Below, piece by piece: positions 17,961 through 25,888 of a stretch of 42,296 nucleotides of DNA (position 1 is the first letter of the stretch; every line of letters begins with the position of its first letter). The position numbers and the translations under genes were made by a program. The notes under the pieces are model-generated. The model saw only the letters and a list, made by a program, of their open reading frames with translations, did not search any database and was not told the origin of the DNA. This stretch comes from an uncultured Desulfobacteraceae bacterium (GTDB lineage Bacteria; Desulfobacterota; Desulfobacteria; Desulfobacterales; UBA2174), in assembly GCA_937982505.1 (NCBI GenBank), contig CALJLV010000203.1:1-42296 (forward strand), in the 5' to 3' direction.

Positions 17961-18334
17961 TGGCCGTATACCTCCTTGGGGTCGAAGACAGGGACATCCG
18001 TCACCACGAGGCGGTCTCCCTCCAGACGCCGGTGGAAACATGAACGGTGCCCGGTATGGCAGGCGGCCCCGCCGATCTGGCGCACTTTCAGCAGGATGGC
18101 GTCCGCGTCGCAGTCGAGGCGGATCTCTTCGACTTTCTGGAGGTGACCCGAGGTCTTGCCCTTGATCCACAGGCTGTTGCGCGAACGGCTCCAGTAGGTG
18201 GCCTCGCCGGTGGTCAGGGTCGCTTCCCAGGCCTGGCGGTTCATGTAGGCCAGCATCAGGACCTCGCCGCTCTGGGCGTCCTGGGCAATGGCCGGTAACA
18301 GCCCCCCCGCCTTGTCGAAATCCGGTGCGATCAT
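17957..18334 (-). CDS. hisI: Phosphoribosyl-AMP cyclohydrolase
   Basis: Opens the purine ring of phosphoribosyl-AMP in histidine biosynthesis. 125 residues. The metal-binding signature CDADAILLKV and the Cys/His cluster ACHTGHRSCFHR are both intact; the YWSRSRNSLWIKGKTSGH segment is family-specific. Cyclohydrolase only, with no fused HisE pyrophosphohydrolase. AAAGGA lies 10 bases before the ATG. First gene of hisI-hisG-aminotransferase. Confidence 0.95.
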   Translation of the reverse strand: MIAPDFDKAGGLLPAIAQDAQSGEVLMLAYMNRQAWEATLTTGEATYWSRSRNSLWIKGKTSGHLQKVEEIRLDCDADAILLKVRQIGGAACHTGHRSCFHRRLEGDRLVVTDVPVFDPKEVYGQ

Positions 18335-18389
18335 GCGCTGCGTGTCCTTTCGTGTCGAAAAACTACCGGATCGGTTGATAAAACAAAAT

Positions 18390-18418
18390 TCAGTAGCGGC
18401 CGAGGCGTCTAAAGTCAA
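18390..18418 (-). promoter_or_regulatory. Possible promoter for hisI-hisG
   Basis: Minus strand: -35 TTGACT (18418-18413), 17-bp spacer, weak -10 TACTGA (18395-18390). The only TTGAC-type hexamer well placed ahead of hisI. Confidence 0.3.
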
Positions 18419-18625
18419 TCCTTTTGTCTGGACGTCAAAGAGGGGGACAAGGGATCGGCGAGAAAAATCCCGGAGACGCGGACACGGGTATTTTTCACCG
18501 AGGACGGCAAGGACGCGCAGAAACCCGGTTTGGATTGGCCTTTTCGGGTCCACAAAAGTCTGGCAACTTCGTGCCGCCATCTTCGCGCCGTTGCCGGGTT
18601 GCCTGGAATGGGGCCCTGGGATGCC

Positions 18626-18654
18626 TTGCCAAGTTCCGGCCGGTTTGATAGGTT
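18626..18654 (+). promoter_or_regulatory. Possible promoter for the PBP gene
   Basis: -35 TTGCCA (18626-18631), 17-bp spacer, -10 TAGGTT (18649-18654). Start near 18661, giving a leader of about 50 nt that contains the palindrome at 18666-18685. Confidence 0.3.
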
Positions 18655-18665
18655 TTGTAATCTTT

Positions 18666-18685
18666 GACGGCCGCCGGCGGCCGTC
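18666..18685 (+). repeat. Perfect 20-bp GC palindrome in the PBP leader
   Basis: GACGGCCGCCGGCGGCCGTC is its own reverse complement. It lies 20 bases before the GAGGAG ribosome-binding site of the PBP gene, so it could be an operator or an mRNA hairpin. Confidence 0.5.
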
Positions 18686-18713
18686 GTGTCCGTCGTGTCG
18701 CCGCGAGGAGAAG

Positions 18714-21092
18714 ATGGCAAGCCGTACCCCTGAAAATTCCCGAACGCCGGCCGGCGGCCGGCCCGGCCCAACACGCCTCGGCCGGTTGATCCGCTGGACG
18801 GCAGGCCTCGTCGTGCTGGCGGGGCTGATGACCGCCGCCGCGGCCGGCATGGTCTACTGGCGTCTGGCCCGGGACCTGCCGCGCATCGATACCCTGGCCG
18901 ACTACCGGCCCCCGGTGATCGCCAGCGTGTATGCGGACGACTACCGCAAGATCGGCGAATTCTACAGCCAGCGCCGGATCGTCACGCCTCTGGCCCAAAT
19001 TCCCCCCATCCTGCGCCAGGCCTTCATCGCGGCCGAGGACTCGCGCTTCTACCAGCACCAGGGGATCGACTGGGTCAGCATCGCCCGGGCTTTTTTCGCC
19101 AACCTGGAAGCCGGCGCCATCGTCCAGGGGGGCAGCACCATCACCCAGCAGGTAACCAAAAGCTTTCTCTTGACCCCCGAGCGGTCCTACGGGCGCAAGA
19201 TCAAGGAGGCGATCCTCTCCTACCGGATCGAGCGCACCTTCAGCAAGGACGAGATCCTCTTCCTCTACCTGAACCAGATCTACCTGGGCCACGGCGCCTA
19301 CGGGGTGGCCGCGGCCGCCGAAAACTACTTCGGCAAAACCCTGGATCAACTCGATCTGGCCGAGTGCGCCATGCTGGCCGGGCTGCCCCAGGCCCCGAGC
19401 CGCTACAGCCCCTTCCGGCATCCGGATCGCGCCCGCCAGCGCCAGCGCTACGCCCTGCAGCGCATGGTGGAGGACGGCTTTATCAGCGCGGCCCAGGCCG
19501 GGGCCGCCGCCGGGGTGGAACTGGAGATCAAGCCACGGCGCAACTGGTTCTTCGAGCATACCCCGATTTACACGGAACATGTCCGGCGCTACATGGTGGA
19601 GCGCTACGGCAACCAGCGGCTCCTGGAGGACGGCCTGCAGATCCACACCGCAGTGAACGTCGAGATGCAGCAGATGGCCCGGGATGCGGTGGACCAGGGC
19701 TTGCGCGAACTGGACAAGCGCCAGGGCTACCGCGGCCCCCTGGAGCACCTCGATCCTCCCGGCGTTTCCGCCTGGATCGCGGCCCATGCCGCCGCCACGC
19801 CGCCGGCGGCCGGCAGCATCGTCCAAGGGGTGGTGACGGCGGTGGACGCCGCCGCCGGCCGCTTCAAGGTGCATCTGGGCTCCCAGCAGGGGGTCCTCCG
19901 GCAAGAGGACATGCGCTGGGCGGCGGCCAGATCCGGCCCCGACCGTTCGGGGCGGTCGTCTCAGGTCCTGAGGCCCGGAGACCTGATTCTGGTGCGGGTC
20001 AAGAACCGCAGCGGGCCCGGCCAGGTCCGGGAACTGGCCCTGGAGCAGGAGCCCAAAGCCGAGTCGGCCCTGATTTGCCTGGAAGCCCGCAGCGGTCATG
20101 TCAAGGCCATGATCGGAGGCCGCGATTTCAGCACCAGCCAGTTCAACCGGGCCGTTCAGTCCCGGCGCCAGCCCGGCTCGGCCTTCAAGCCCATCATCTA
20201 CGCGGCGGCGCTCGACAAGGGCTACACCCCGGCCACGGTGCTCATCGACGCGCCCGTGGTCTACCGCAATCCGGGACAGGGGGGCACCTGGAAGCCGAAG
20301 AACTACGGGCGCAAGTTCTACGGCCCCACCAGCCTGCGCCAGGCCCTGGCCCATTCGCGCAACGTGGTGACGGTCAAACTCCTGGGCGATATCGGCATCG
20401 ACTATGCCATCGATTACGCCCGCCGGCTGGGGATCGCGTCGCCGCTGGCCAAGGACCTGTCCATCGCCCTGGGCTCCTCCGGGGTGTCGCTGCTGGAAAT
20501 CGTCAAGGCCTACGCCGTCTTCGCCAACCTGGGCGAGCGGATCGAGCCGGTTTTCGTCACCCGCGTCGTCGACCGGGACGGGCGCATTCTCGAGGAGGCC
20601 CGGCCCGAGCGTACCCGGGCCATCGAGAGCAGCACCGCCTACCTGATGACCAGCCTCATGCAGAGCGTGGTGCAGGAAGGCACCGGCGCCCGGGTCCAGG
20701 CCCTCGGCCGCCCGGTGGCCGGAAAGACCGGCACCACCGACGATTTGTTCGACGCCTGGTTCGTCGGCTACACCCCCAGCTACGTGACGGGTGTCTGGGT
20801 CGGATTCGACGATGAAAGCTCCTTGGGCCCCGGAGAGACCGGCGCCCGGGCCGCTATTCCCGTCTGGCTCGATTTCATGCAGGCCATGCTGGCGGACAAG
20901 CCGGTGGAGGACTTTACCGCGCCCGAGACGGTGGTTTTCGCCGAGATCGACGCCGATACCGGCCTGCTGCCCATTCCCCAGTCCAGGCGCATCATTTCCG
21001 AGTGCTTCAAGGCGGGCACGGTGCCCACCCAGACCACCCAGTCGCCGGATCTCATCGTTCAACCCGAAGATTTCTACAAATCGGACATCTGA
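18714..21092 (+). CDS. Class A penicillin-binding protein (PBP1A-type glycosyltransferase/transpeptidase)
   Basis: 792-residue bifunctional peptidoglycan synthase, anchored in the inner membrane by one helix (about 28-48) with the rest periplasmic. The GT51 domain has catalytic Glu109 in AAEDSRFYQHQGID, and GGSTITQQVTK at 138-148. The transpeptidase domain has SAFK (Ser488, Lys491), SRN (547-549) and KTGTT (670-674). An OB-like insert lies between the domains (about 330-445). ATG 18714 is preceded by GAGGAG; the long open frame upstream lacks conserved sequence. Its 3' end overlaps the convergent radical SAM gene by 19 bases. Confidence 0.94.
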   Translation: MASRTPENSRTPAGGRPGPTRLGRLIRWTAGLVVLAGLMTAAAAGMVYWRLARDLPRIDTLADYRPPVIASVYADDYRKIGEFYSQRRIVTPLAQIPPILRQAFIAAEDSRFYQHQGIDWVSIARAFFANLEAGAIVQGGSTITQQVTKSFLLTPERSYGRKIKEAILSYRIERTFSKDEILFLYLNQIYLGHGAYGVAAAAENYFGKTLDQLDLAECAMLAGLPQAPSRYSPFRHPDRARQRQRYALQRMVEDGFISAAQAGAAAGVELEIKPRRNWFFEHTPIYTEHVRRYMVERYGNQRLLEDGLQIHTAVNVEMQQMARDAVDQGLRELDKRQGYRGPLEHLDPPGVSAWIAAHAAATPPAAGSIVQGVVTAVDAAAGRFKVHLGSQQGVLRQEDMRWAAARSGPDRSGRSSQVLRPGDLILVRVKNRSGPGQVRELALEQEPKAESALICLEARSGHVKAMIGGRDFSTSQFNRAVQSRRQPGSAFKPIIYAAALDKGYTPATVLIDAPVVYRNPGQGGTWKPKNYGRKFYGPTSLRQALAHSRNVVTVKLLGDIGIDYAIDYARRLGIASPLAKDLSIALGSSGVSLLEIVKAYAVFANLGERIEPVFVTRVVDRDGRILEEARPERTRAIESSTAYLMTSLMQSVVQEGTGARVQALGRPVAGKTGTTDDLFDAWFVGYTPSYVTGVWVGFDDESSLGPGETGARAAIPVWLDFMQAMLADKPVEDFTAPETVVFAEIDADTGLLPIPQSRRIISECFKAGTVPTQTTQSPDLIVQPEDFYKSDI

Positions 21093-22189
21093 AGCGTCAT
21101 TCGGTTCAAGGGCAGGCCCGGATCGGCCGACACCCGGATTTCGGCCGGGGTGAAGCGCGCGTTCAGGCGCCGCAGGTTGGCGTTGGCCTGACCGCGCACG
21201 GCGGCGATGCGGTGGGGATGGGCCGTGACCTGGATGCGGCGGCCGGCTGCGGGCAGGCGCCGCAGGGCCCTTTCCAGGGCTTCCAGGCAAAGGGCGCTGT
21301 GCACCAGATGGCCGAAGGCCGGATGGTAGGGGCCGGCCAGCAGGTCCGGCCCGTCGTCGAGTGCCGTGGTGGCCTGGAGCCCCATGCGGATGACGGGGAT
21401 GCCCCGGCGGGCGAAAAGGCGCCACAGGCGGCGGGTGAGGACCACGGCGCGCTCGAGGCTCAAGGGACGGAAAAGCCCCTGGCGGTAACGGTCGGCCAGG
21501 GCGGTGCCGGCCAGGACCAGGCAGGGGTAGATGCGGACGAAATCCGGGGCCAGTCCGGCGATGCGCGCTCCGGTGGCCAGGGCGCTGCGGGGGCCCTCCC
21601 CCGGCAGGCCGATCATCATCTGGATGCCCACGCGGTGTCCGGCGTCCCTCAGCCGAAGGCTGGCCTCCGCGGCATGGGCCGCCGTATGGCGGCGGCGGCA
21701 GGCGGCCAGCACCCCGTCGTCCATGGACTGGACCCCCAGTTCCACCGCCGCGACGGGAATTTCGGCCAGCAGGGCCAGCCGCTCGGAATCGACGGTGTCC
21801 GGGCGGGTGGAAAAGCGCAGGCCCCCGATCCATCCTTCCGCCGCCAGGCGCCGGGCCGCATCCAGCATGGATCTGAGCCGGGCAGGGGGCAGACCGAGGA
21901 AATTGCCCCCGTAGAAGGCCAGCTGGACGTTGGCCGGGTCCGCCGGGGGGCGGCCCAGCCACTGGATCACCCGGGTCTGCGGATCGGTGGCGGCCTCCGC
22001 GCCTGCCCGGGGCGTGATGGCCCGCTGGTTGCAGAAGACGCAGTGATGGGGGCATCCGGCATGGGGGAGGAAGAACGGCACGATGCGCGGCCTGAGGCCC
22101 TGAGGCGGCGCGGGATCAGCCGGCAGGACGATGGTCACCGCGCCGGGGACCGGGCCGGGGCGGCCCGGGGCGGCCCGGGCCGCCTTCAA
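21074..22189 (-). CDS. Radical SAM protein, Elp3-like
   Basis: 371-residue protein with the radical SAM cluster motif CPHHCVFCNQ (Cys46, 50, 53), AFYGGNFLGL, ELGVQSMDDGVL and QMMIGLPGEG. These resemble the Elp3/YhcC and HemN-like families. The exact reaction is unknown. The start is TTG 22189, within the rnc stop (TTGA overlap), with GAGG seven bases upstream; a GTG at codon 18 is an alternative. The C-terminus overlaps the convergent PBP gene by 19 bases. Confidence 0.85.
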   Translation of the reverse strand: MKAARAAPGRPGPVPGAVTIVLPADPAPPQGLRPRIVPFFLPHAGCPHHCVFCNQRAITPRAGAEAATDPQTRVIQWLGRPPADPANVQLAFYGGNFLGLPPARLRSMLDAARRLAAEGWIGGLRFSTRPDTVDSERLALLAEIPVAAVELGVQSMDDGVLAACRRRHTAAHAAEASLRLRDAGHRVGIQMMIGLPGEGPRSALATGARIAGLAPDFVRIYPCLVLAGTALADRYRQGLFRPLSLERAVVLTRRLWRLFARRGIPVIRMGLQATTALDDGPDLLAGPYHPAFGHLVHSALCLEALERALRRLPAAGRRIQVTAHPHRIAAVRGQANANLRRLNARFTPAEIRVSADPGLPLNRMTLQMSDL

Positions 22190-22932
22190 GGCGGGACCTC
22201 GGCGGAGAGTCGCTCCAGGGCCTGGCGGGCGGCATCCTGTTCGGCCGCCTTTTTGTTCCTGCCCAAGCCCCGGGTGACCAGGTCTTCCATGCGCAGCTCG
22301 ACCTCGAAGACCTTGGCGTGGTCCGGTCCGCTGGTGCCCAGGATCCGGTAGTGGGGCACCGTTTGATGGATCGACTGGGCCAGCTCCTGAAGCCGCGACT
22401 TGTGGTCCCGGTCCTTGTCGGGCCGGCAGATCTCTTCCACGGGCCGGGCGAGCTGGCGGCGCACCAGGCCGGCGGCGGCCTCGAAGCCGCCGTCGAGAAA
22501 GACCGCAGCCACCAGGGCTTCCAGCGCGTCGGCGAGGATCGAGGCCTTTTGATGTCCGCCGTCCTGGGCCTCGCCCCGGCCCAGCTGCAGGCAGTCGCCC
22601 AGGGCCAGCGAGGCGGCGATTCGCGCCAGCCGGCGTTCGTTGACCAGATTGGCGCGCATCCGCGACAGGTCACCTTCCGGCCGGCTCGGATAGCGCTCCA
22701 TGAGCATCAGACCCACGACCAGATTCAAGACGGCATCGCCCAGAAACTCAAGCCGTTCGTTGTTCCTCAGATCCGGATCGCTCTGCTCGTTGACGAAGCT
22801 GCTGTGGCGCAGCGCTTCGCTGAGCAGTTCAGGCTGCCGGAAGCGATGCCCGATCCGGTCTTGAAGCTCTGGCAGGGCATCGCTGGCCACGGGGGGCGAA
22901 CTCGGATGGTTCGTTGGGAGTTCAGGTGCCAA
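22186..22932 (-). CDS. rnc: Ribonuclease III
   Basis: Double-strand-specific endoribonuclease for rRNA and mRNA processing. The catalytic domain carries NNERLEFLGDAVLNL and DALEALVAAVFLDGG. The C-terminal dsRNA-binding domain spans about SRLQELAQ to AARQALERL. Up to 248 residues from TTG 22932. That start lies inside the tandem repeat at 22919-22999 with no well-spaced ribosome-binding site, so GTG 22890 (234 residues, just before the conserved ALPELQDRIGHRF) is at least as likely. It overlaps the radical SAM gene by 4 bases. Confidence 0.92.
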   Translation of the reverse strand: MAPELPTNHPSSPPVASDALPELQDRIGHRFRQPELLSEALRHSSFVNEQSDPDLRNNERLEFLGDAVLNLVVGLMLMERYPSRPEGDLSRMRANLVNERRLARIAASLALGDCLQLGRGEAQDGGHQKASILADALEALVAAVFLDGGFEAAAGLVRRQLARPVEEICRPDKDRDHKSRLQELAQSIHQTVPHYRILGTSGPDHAKVFEVELRMEDLVTRGLGRNKKAAEQDAARQALERLSAEVPP

Positions 22933-22999
22933 CCTTTTATCTCACAGTTCAGGTGTCAGGCGTTTGTCCCGGAGTTCAGGTGTCCACCTTTTGTATCAA
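22919..22999 (+). repeat. Three tandem copies of a 27-bp repeat
   Basis: AGTTCAGGTG begins at 22919, 22946 and 22973, exactly 27 bp apart. Each copy continues with a variant of (T/C)CAACCTTTTGTCTCA. Copies are degenerate outside the first ten bases. The array starts inside the possible rnc N-terminus and fills part of the 161-bp gap before the PHP gene. The remainder of that gap (23000-23093) shows nothing recognisable. A related single copy lies at 15806-15825. Confidence 0.75.
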
Positions 23000-23093
23000 G
23001 GCCGGCTCTATCCGTCACCCTTGAGCGCCCGTCACCCCGGCCCGGGACCCTGGGGCCATGTGGGGGGCGGAAGGCTTCCGGAAGGGTTGCAGG

Positions 23094-24008
23094 TCATGGT
23101 GCCGATCCACCCAACGCGTCCTTGCAGGGCTGGCCGCAGGCGCCTTGATGGGCCGCCAGGGCGGCCCGCAATTCCAGGTAAAGCCTCATGGGCACGCGAA
23201 GGTCCCCGCTGCCGCTGCCCAGGGCGATGCGAGGCTTGAGGTCCCCGTGAAAGTCGCTGCCGCCGGTCATGAGCAGGCCATGGCGGCGGGCCGCGGCGGC
23301 ATAGCGACCGGTCTGGGCGGCGTCGTGTTCCGGATAGTAGACCTCGATGCCCGCCAGCCCCATGGGGATCAGCGACGCCAGCACGGCGTCGAGATCCACG
23401 CCGGCCGGGATGCTCATCCCGGGATGGGCCAGAACCGGCAGGCCGCCGGCGCGGCGGATCAGGGCCATGGCCTCGGCGCAGTCGATGCGGAACTTGTCCA
23501 CGTAGGCCGGCCTGCCATTGCCCAGATAGCGGTCGAAAGCCTCGTCGATGCTGGCCGCCCACCCCTTTTGCCGCAGGACCCGGGCGATGTGCGGCCGTCC
23601 CAGGGTGGCGCGGTTCTCGGCCAGGGCCTCGGCCTCGGTCAACTCGATTTCGATCCCCATGGCCCGGAGGCGGGCGATGATGGCGGGGTTGCGGTCCTGG
23701 CGGGCGTTCTGCAGCCGGATCAGGGTCTGGTTCAGTTCGCGGTGGTGGACATCCAGGCCGTAGCCCAGGATGTGAAAGCTGCCGCGGCGGGGGCAGGCCA
23801 GGGGCGGGGCGGCACTGATTTCGACTCCGGTGAGCACCTGGATGTCCCCGGGAAGGGGGCTCTCGATGAGCTGGCGCACTCCCTGAACCGTGTCGTGGTC
23901 CGTCAGGGCGATGGCCTTGAGGTGCAGGCGGCGCGCGGCCGCCAGAATCTCGGCGGGAGACAGGGTGCCGTCCGAGGCGGTGGAGTGGATGTGAAGGTCG
24001 ATCCACAC
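23094..24008 (-). CDS. PHP-domain phosphoesterase (RNase AM/TrpH type)
   Basis: 304-residue metal-dependent phosphoesterase of the PHP family. Metal-binding motifs in order: DLHIHST (4-10), ALTDHDT, LTGVEIS, LAHPG and GGSDFHG. The E. coli relative (YciV, RNase AM) is a 5'-3' exoribonuclease that also acts on 3',5'-nucleotide phosphates; assignment here is by family. The GTG start at 24008 is taken because the conserved WIDLHIH begins there. It is 7 bp after dksA and co-transcribed with it. Confidence 0.88.
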   Translation of the reverse strand: MWIDLHIHSTASDGTLSPAEILAAARRLHLKAIALTDHDTVQGVRQLIESPLPGDIQVLTGVEISAAPPLACPRRGSFHILGYGLDVHHRELNQTLIRLQNARQDRNPAIIARLRAMGIEIELTEAEALAENRATLGRPHIARVLRQKGWAASIDEAFDRYLGNGRPAYVDKFRIDCAEAMALIRRAGGLPVLAHPGMSIPAGVDLDAVLASLIPMGLAGIEVYYPEHDAAQTGRYAAAARRHGLLMTGGSDFHGDLKPRIALGSGSGDLRVPMRLYLELRAALAAHQGACGQPCKDALGGSAP

Positions 24009-24015
24009 CGTCCGG

Positions 24016-24378
24016 TCAGATCCCCAGCGCCTTTTCCAGCGCCTCCTCCTTGGTTTTGCAGTCGATGCACTGCGTCGTCACCGGCCGGGCCTTGAGCCGG
24101 GCCACGCTGATCTCTTCGCCGCAGGTGTCGCAGATGCCGAAGGTGCCGTTTTCGATGCGCTCCAGGGCCAGCTTGATTTTCTTGATGAGCTTGTGTTCCC
24201 GGTCCCGGATGCGCAGCATGAAGTTGCGGTCGGCCTCCAGGGAGGCCCGATCGGTGGGATCGGGGAAGTTCTCCTTGGGGACGGTCATGCCCGATACGGT
24301 GTCGTCGGCCTGCGCCAGCAGCTCCTGGAGCTGGTTTTCGAGCAGATCCTTGAAGTAGTCGAGGTCTTTCTTTTTCAT
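24016..24378 (-). CDS. dksA: RNA polymerase-binding transcription factor DksA
   Basis: 120-residue DksA/TraR zinc-finger protein that binds the RNA polymerase secondary channel and works with ppGpp. It has a coiled-coil region with RDREHKLIKKI near E. coli DksA sequence, then the four-Cys zinc finger CDTC...CIDCK. ATG 24378 (MKKKDLDYF) is chosen over a GTG four codons earlier because a G-rich ribosome-binding stretch fits it better. First gene of dksA-PHP. Confidence 0.93.
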   Translation of the reverse strand: MKKKDLDYFKDLLENQLQELLAQADDTVSGMTVPKENFPDPTDRASLEADRNFMLRIRDREHKLIKKIKLALERIENGTFGICDTCGEEISVARLKARPVTTQCIDCKTKEEALEKALGI

Positions 24379-24424
24379 CGTGGGCCCCACCTCTGTCCGA
24401 GTCCTCGATTGAATGCAAAAAACA

Positions 24425-24453
24425 GCCCTAGCACAAGCGCGCCGCCATGTAAA
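24425..24453 (-). promoter_or_regulatory. Possible promoter for dksA
   Basis: Minus strand: -35 TTTACA (24453-24448), 17-bp spacer, -10 TAGGGC (24430-24425) preceded by TGC (extended -10). The leader would be about 40 nt. Confidence 0.4.
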
Positions 24454-24507
24454 GAATTAAAGATAGTGGCTGAGGCGGGAATTGACAAGGGCCGGGCGGG
24501 GCCGGAC

Positions 24508-24554
24508 CAGGGCCTCGTCAAAGTTTTGCGATCCTCCATTTTGACGGCGCCCTG
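24508..24554 (-). terminator. Large stem-loop between hemA and dksA (possible terminator)
   Basis: Left arm CAGGGC-CTC-GTCAAA (24508-24522), right arm TTTGAC-GGC-GCCCTG (24540-24554), 17-nt loop. This makes two perfect 6-bp helices separated by a 3x3 internal loop. It lies 27 bp past the hemA stop and upstream of the dksA promoter. There is no U-tract, so it may be an mRNA 3'-end structure rather than an intrinsic terminator. Confidence 0.4.
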
Positions 24555-24580
24555 GGGAACCGGACCCGCGGCCGCGGGGG

Positions 24581-25885
24581 CTAGGGGTCGTCAAGCCGGA
24601 AGAGGCGCCGCATCAGTCCCAGCAGCTCGGCGCGGTTGCCGTGGAAGGTGTTGCTCTTGAGCAGCAGGGTGGGATCGTGCAGGATCTTGTTGATCATGGC
24701 CCCGGTCATGCGCCGCAGGGTTTGGGCGTCCACCAGGGCCTGGGATTCCGGGCCGTGGAGGGTTTTTTCGATTTCCACCTGGGCGATGGCCTCCAGCTTG
24801 CGGCGCAGGGCCACGAGGGTGGGCACCACGTCGAGGCTCTCGCGCCACTGGCGAAATCCCAGCACGGCCTCGTCCACCAGCCGTTCGGCCTTGAGGGCCT
24901 CGCGCCGGCGGTCATCGATGTTCTCGTCCACCACGCCCTTCAGATCGTCGATGTCGTAGACATAGACGTTGGGCAGGCGGTTGATGCGCGGATCGATGTC
25001 CCGGGGCACGGCGATGTCGATGAAGAACAGGGGCCGCTGGCGCCGTCGGCGCATGATGGGGCGCAGCGCGTCGCGTTCCACGACGAATCCCGAGGCCCCG
25101 GTTGAGCTGATGACGATGTCCGCCTGGGCCAGGCTGGGGCCGATTTCCTCGTAGCCGATGGCCCGGCCGCCGAAGCGCGCGGCCAGTTGGGCCCCGCGGG
25201 CGAAGGTGCGGTTGGCCACCAGGATGTCCCCGGCCCGCTGGCGGATCAGGTGCTCGACCGCCAGCTCGGCCATCTCTCCGGCGCCGATGAGCAGGACCTG
25301 GCGGCCCTCCAGGGCGCCGAAGATCTTGCGTGCCAGTTCGACGGCCGCGTAGCTGATGGATACCGCGTGGTCCCCGATCCCGGTTTCGGTGCGGATCCGC
25401 TTGGCCACGAAAAAGGTGCGGTGCAGGAGGCGGTTGAGGATCACCCCGGCGGTTTTGCACCGGGCGGCGGCCTGATAGGCGGCCTTGATCTGGCCCAGGA
25501 TCTGGGGTTCGCCCACCACCATGGAATCCAGGCTGGCGGCCACCCGAAACAGGTGCCGCACCGCCTCGTCGTCCAGATGGCAGTAGAAGATGTCCGCGTC
25601 GGCCGCCACCGGCCGGCCCCTGGCTTCGGTCAAGAAGCGCCTGATGTGGGCGGCAGCGGCCTGGGGGTCGGGCGTGGTGACCAGCACCTCGACCCGGTTG
25701 CAGGTGGAAACCAGCAGGGCTTCGTCCACCGCGGGGCCGGTACGCAAGGCTGCCAGGGCGGCTTCGATTTCATGGGCCGCGAAGGCCAGGCACTCGCGCA
25801 CGGCCACCGGTGCGGTCCGGTGGTTGAGCCCCAGCAGCAGCAGATGCGGCGGGCGGGGCGGGGATTCCGAGCGGCGGCCGGTCAT
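24581..25885 (-). CDS. hemA: Glutamyl-tRNA reductase
   Basis: First committed step of C5-pathway tetrapyrrole synthesis: NADPH reduction of glutamyl-tRNA to glutamate-1-semialdehyde. 434 residues. Nucleophilic Cys62 in STCNRVE, the GLNHRTAPV N-terminal motif, VVGEPQILGQIK, and NADPH-binding GAGEMAE. The C-terminal dimerisation domain is intact. Last gene of the DHH-MBL-precorrin dehydrogenase-CcsA-hemA operon, starting 3 bp after the CcsA-like stop. Confidence 0.96.
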   Translation of the reverse strand: MTGRRSESPPRPPHLLLLGLNHRTAPVAVRECLAFAAHEIEAALAALRTGPAVDEALLVSTCNRVEVLVTTPDPQAAAAHIRRFLTEARGRPVAADADIFYCHLDDEAVRHLFRVAASLDSMVVGEPQILGQIKAAYQAAARCKTAGVILNRLLHRTFFVAKRIRTETGIGDHAVSISYAAVELARKIFGALEGRQVLLIGAGEMAELAVEHLIRQRAGDILVANRTFARGAQLAARFGGRAIGYEEIGPSLAQADIVISSTGASGFVVERDALRPIMRRRRQRPLFFIDIAVPRDIDPRINRLPNVYVYDIDDLKGVVDENIDDRRREALKAERLVDEAVLGFRQWRESLDVVPTLVALRRKLEAIAQVEIEKTLHGPESQALVDAQTLRRMTGAMINKILHDPTLLLKSNTFHGNRAELLGLMRRLFRLDDP

Positions 25886-25888
25886 GGA

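Larger units (their letters stand above)
18335..18713 (+). other. 379-bp divergent intergenic region hisI / PBP
   Basis: Holds candidate promoters for both flanking genes and a palindrome (listed separately). Near-identical direct repeats CGTGTCCTTTCGTGTCG (18341-18357) and CGTGTCCGTCGTGTCG (18685-18700) sit at its two ends, with a related inverted stretch (accgaggacggcaaggac, about 18500-18517) between. No gene is evident. Confidence 0.5.

Noticed and set aside
18495..22055. Open frame of nearly 1200 codons on the minus strand across the PBP gene
   Set aside because: Antisense shadow; the opposite strand encodes intact GT51 and transpeptidase motifs, and its left part only mirrors the radical SAM gene in another frame.
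22919..22999. CRISPR array
   Set aside because: The 27-bp units are directly adjacent with no spacers, degenerate, and only three in number; no cas genes.
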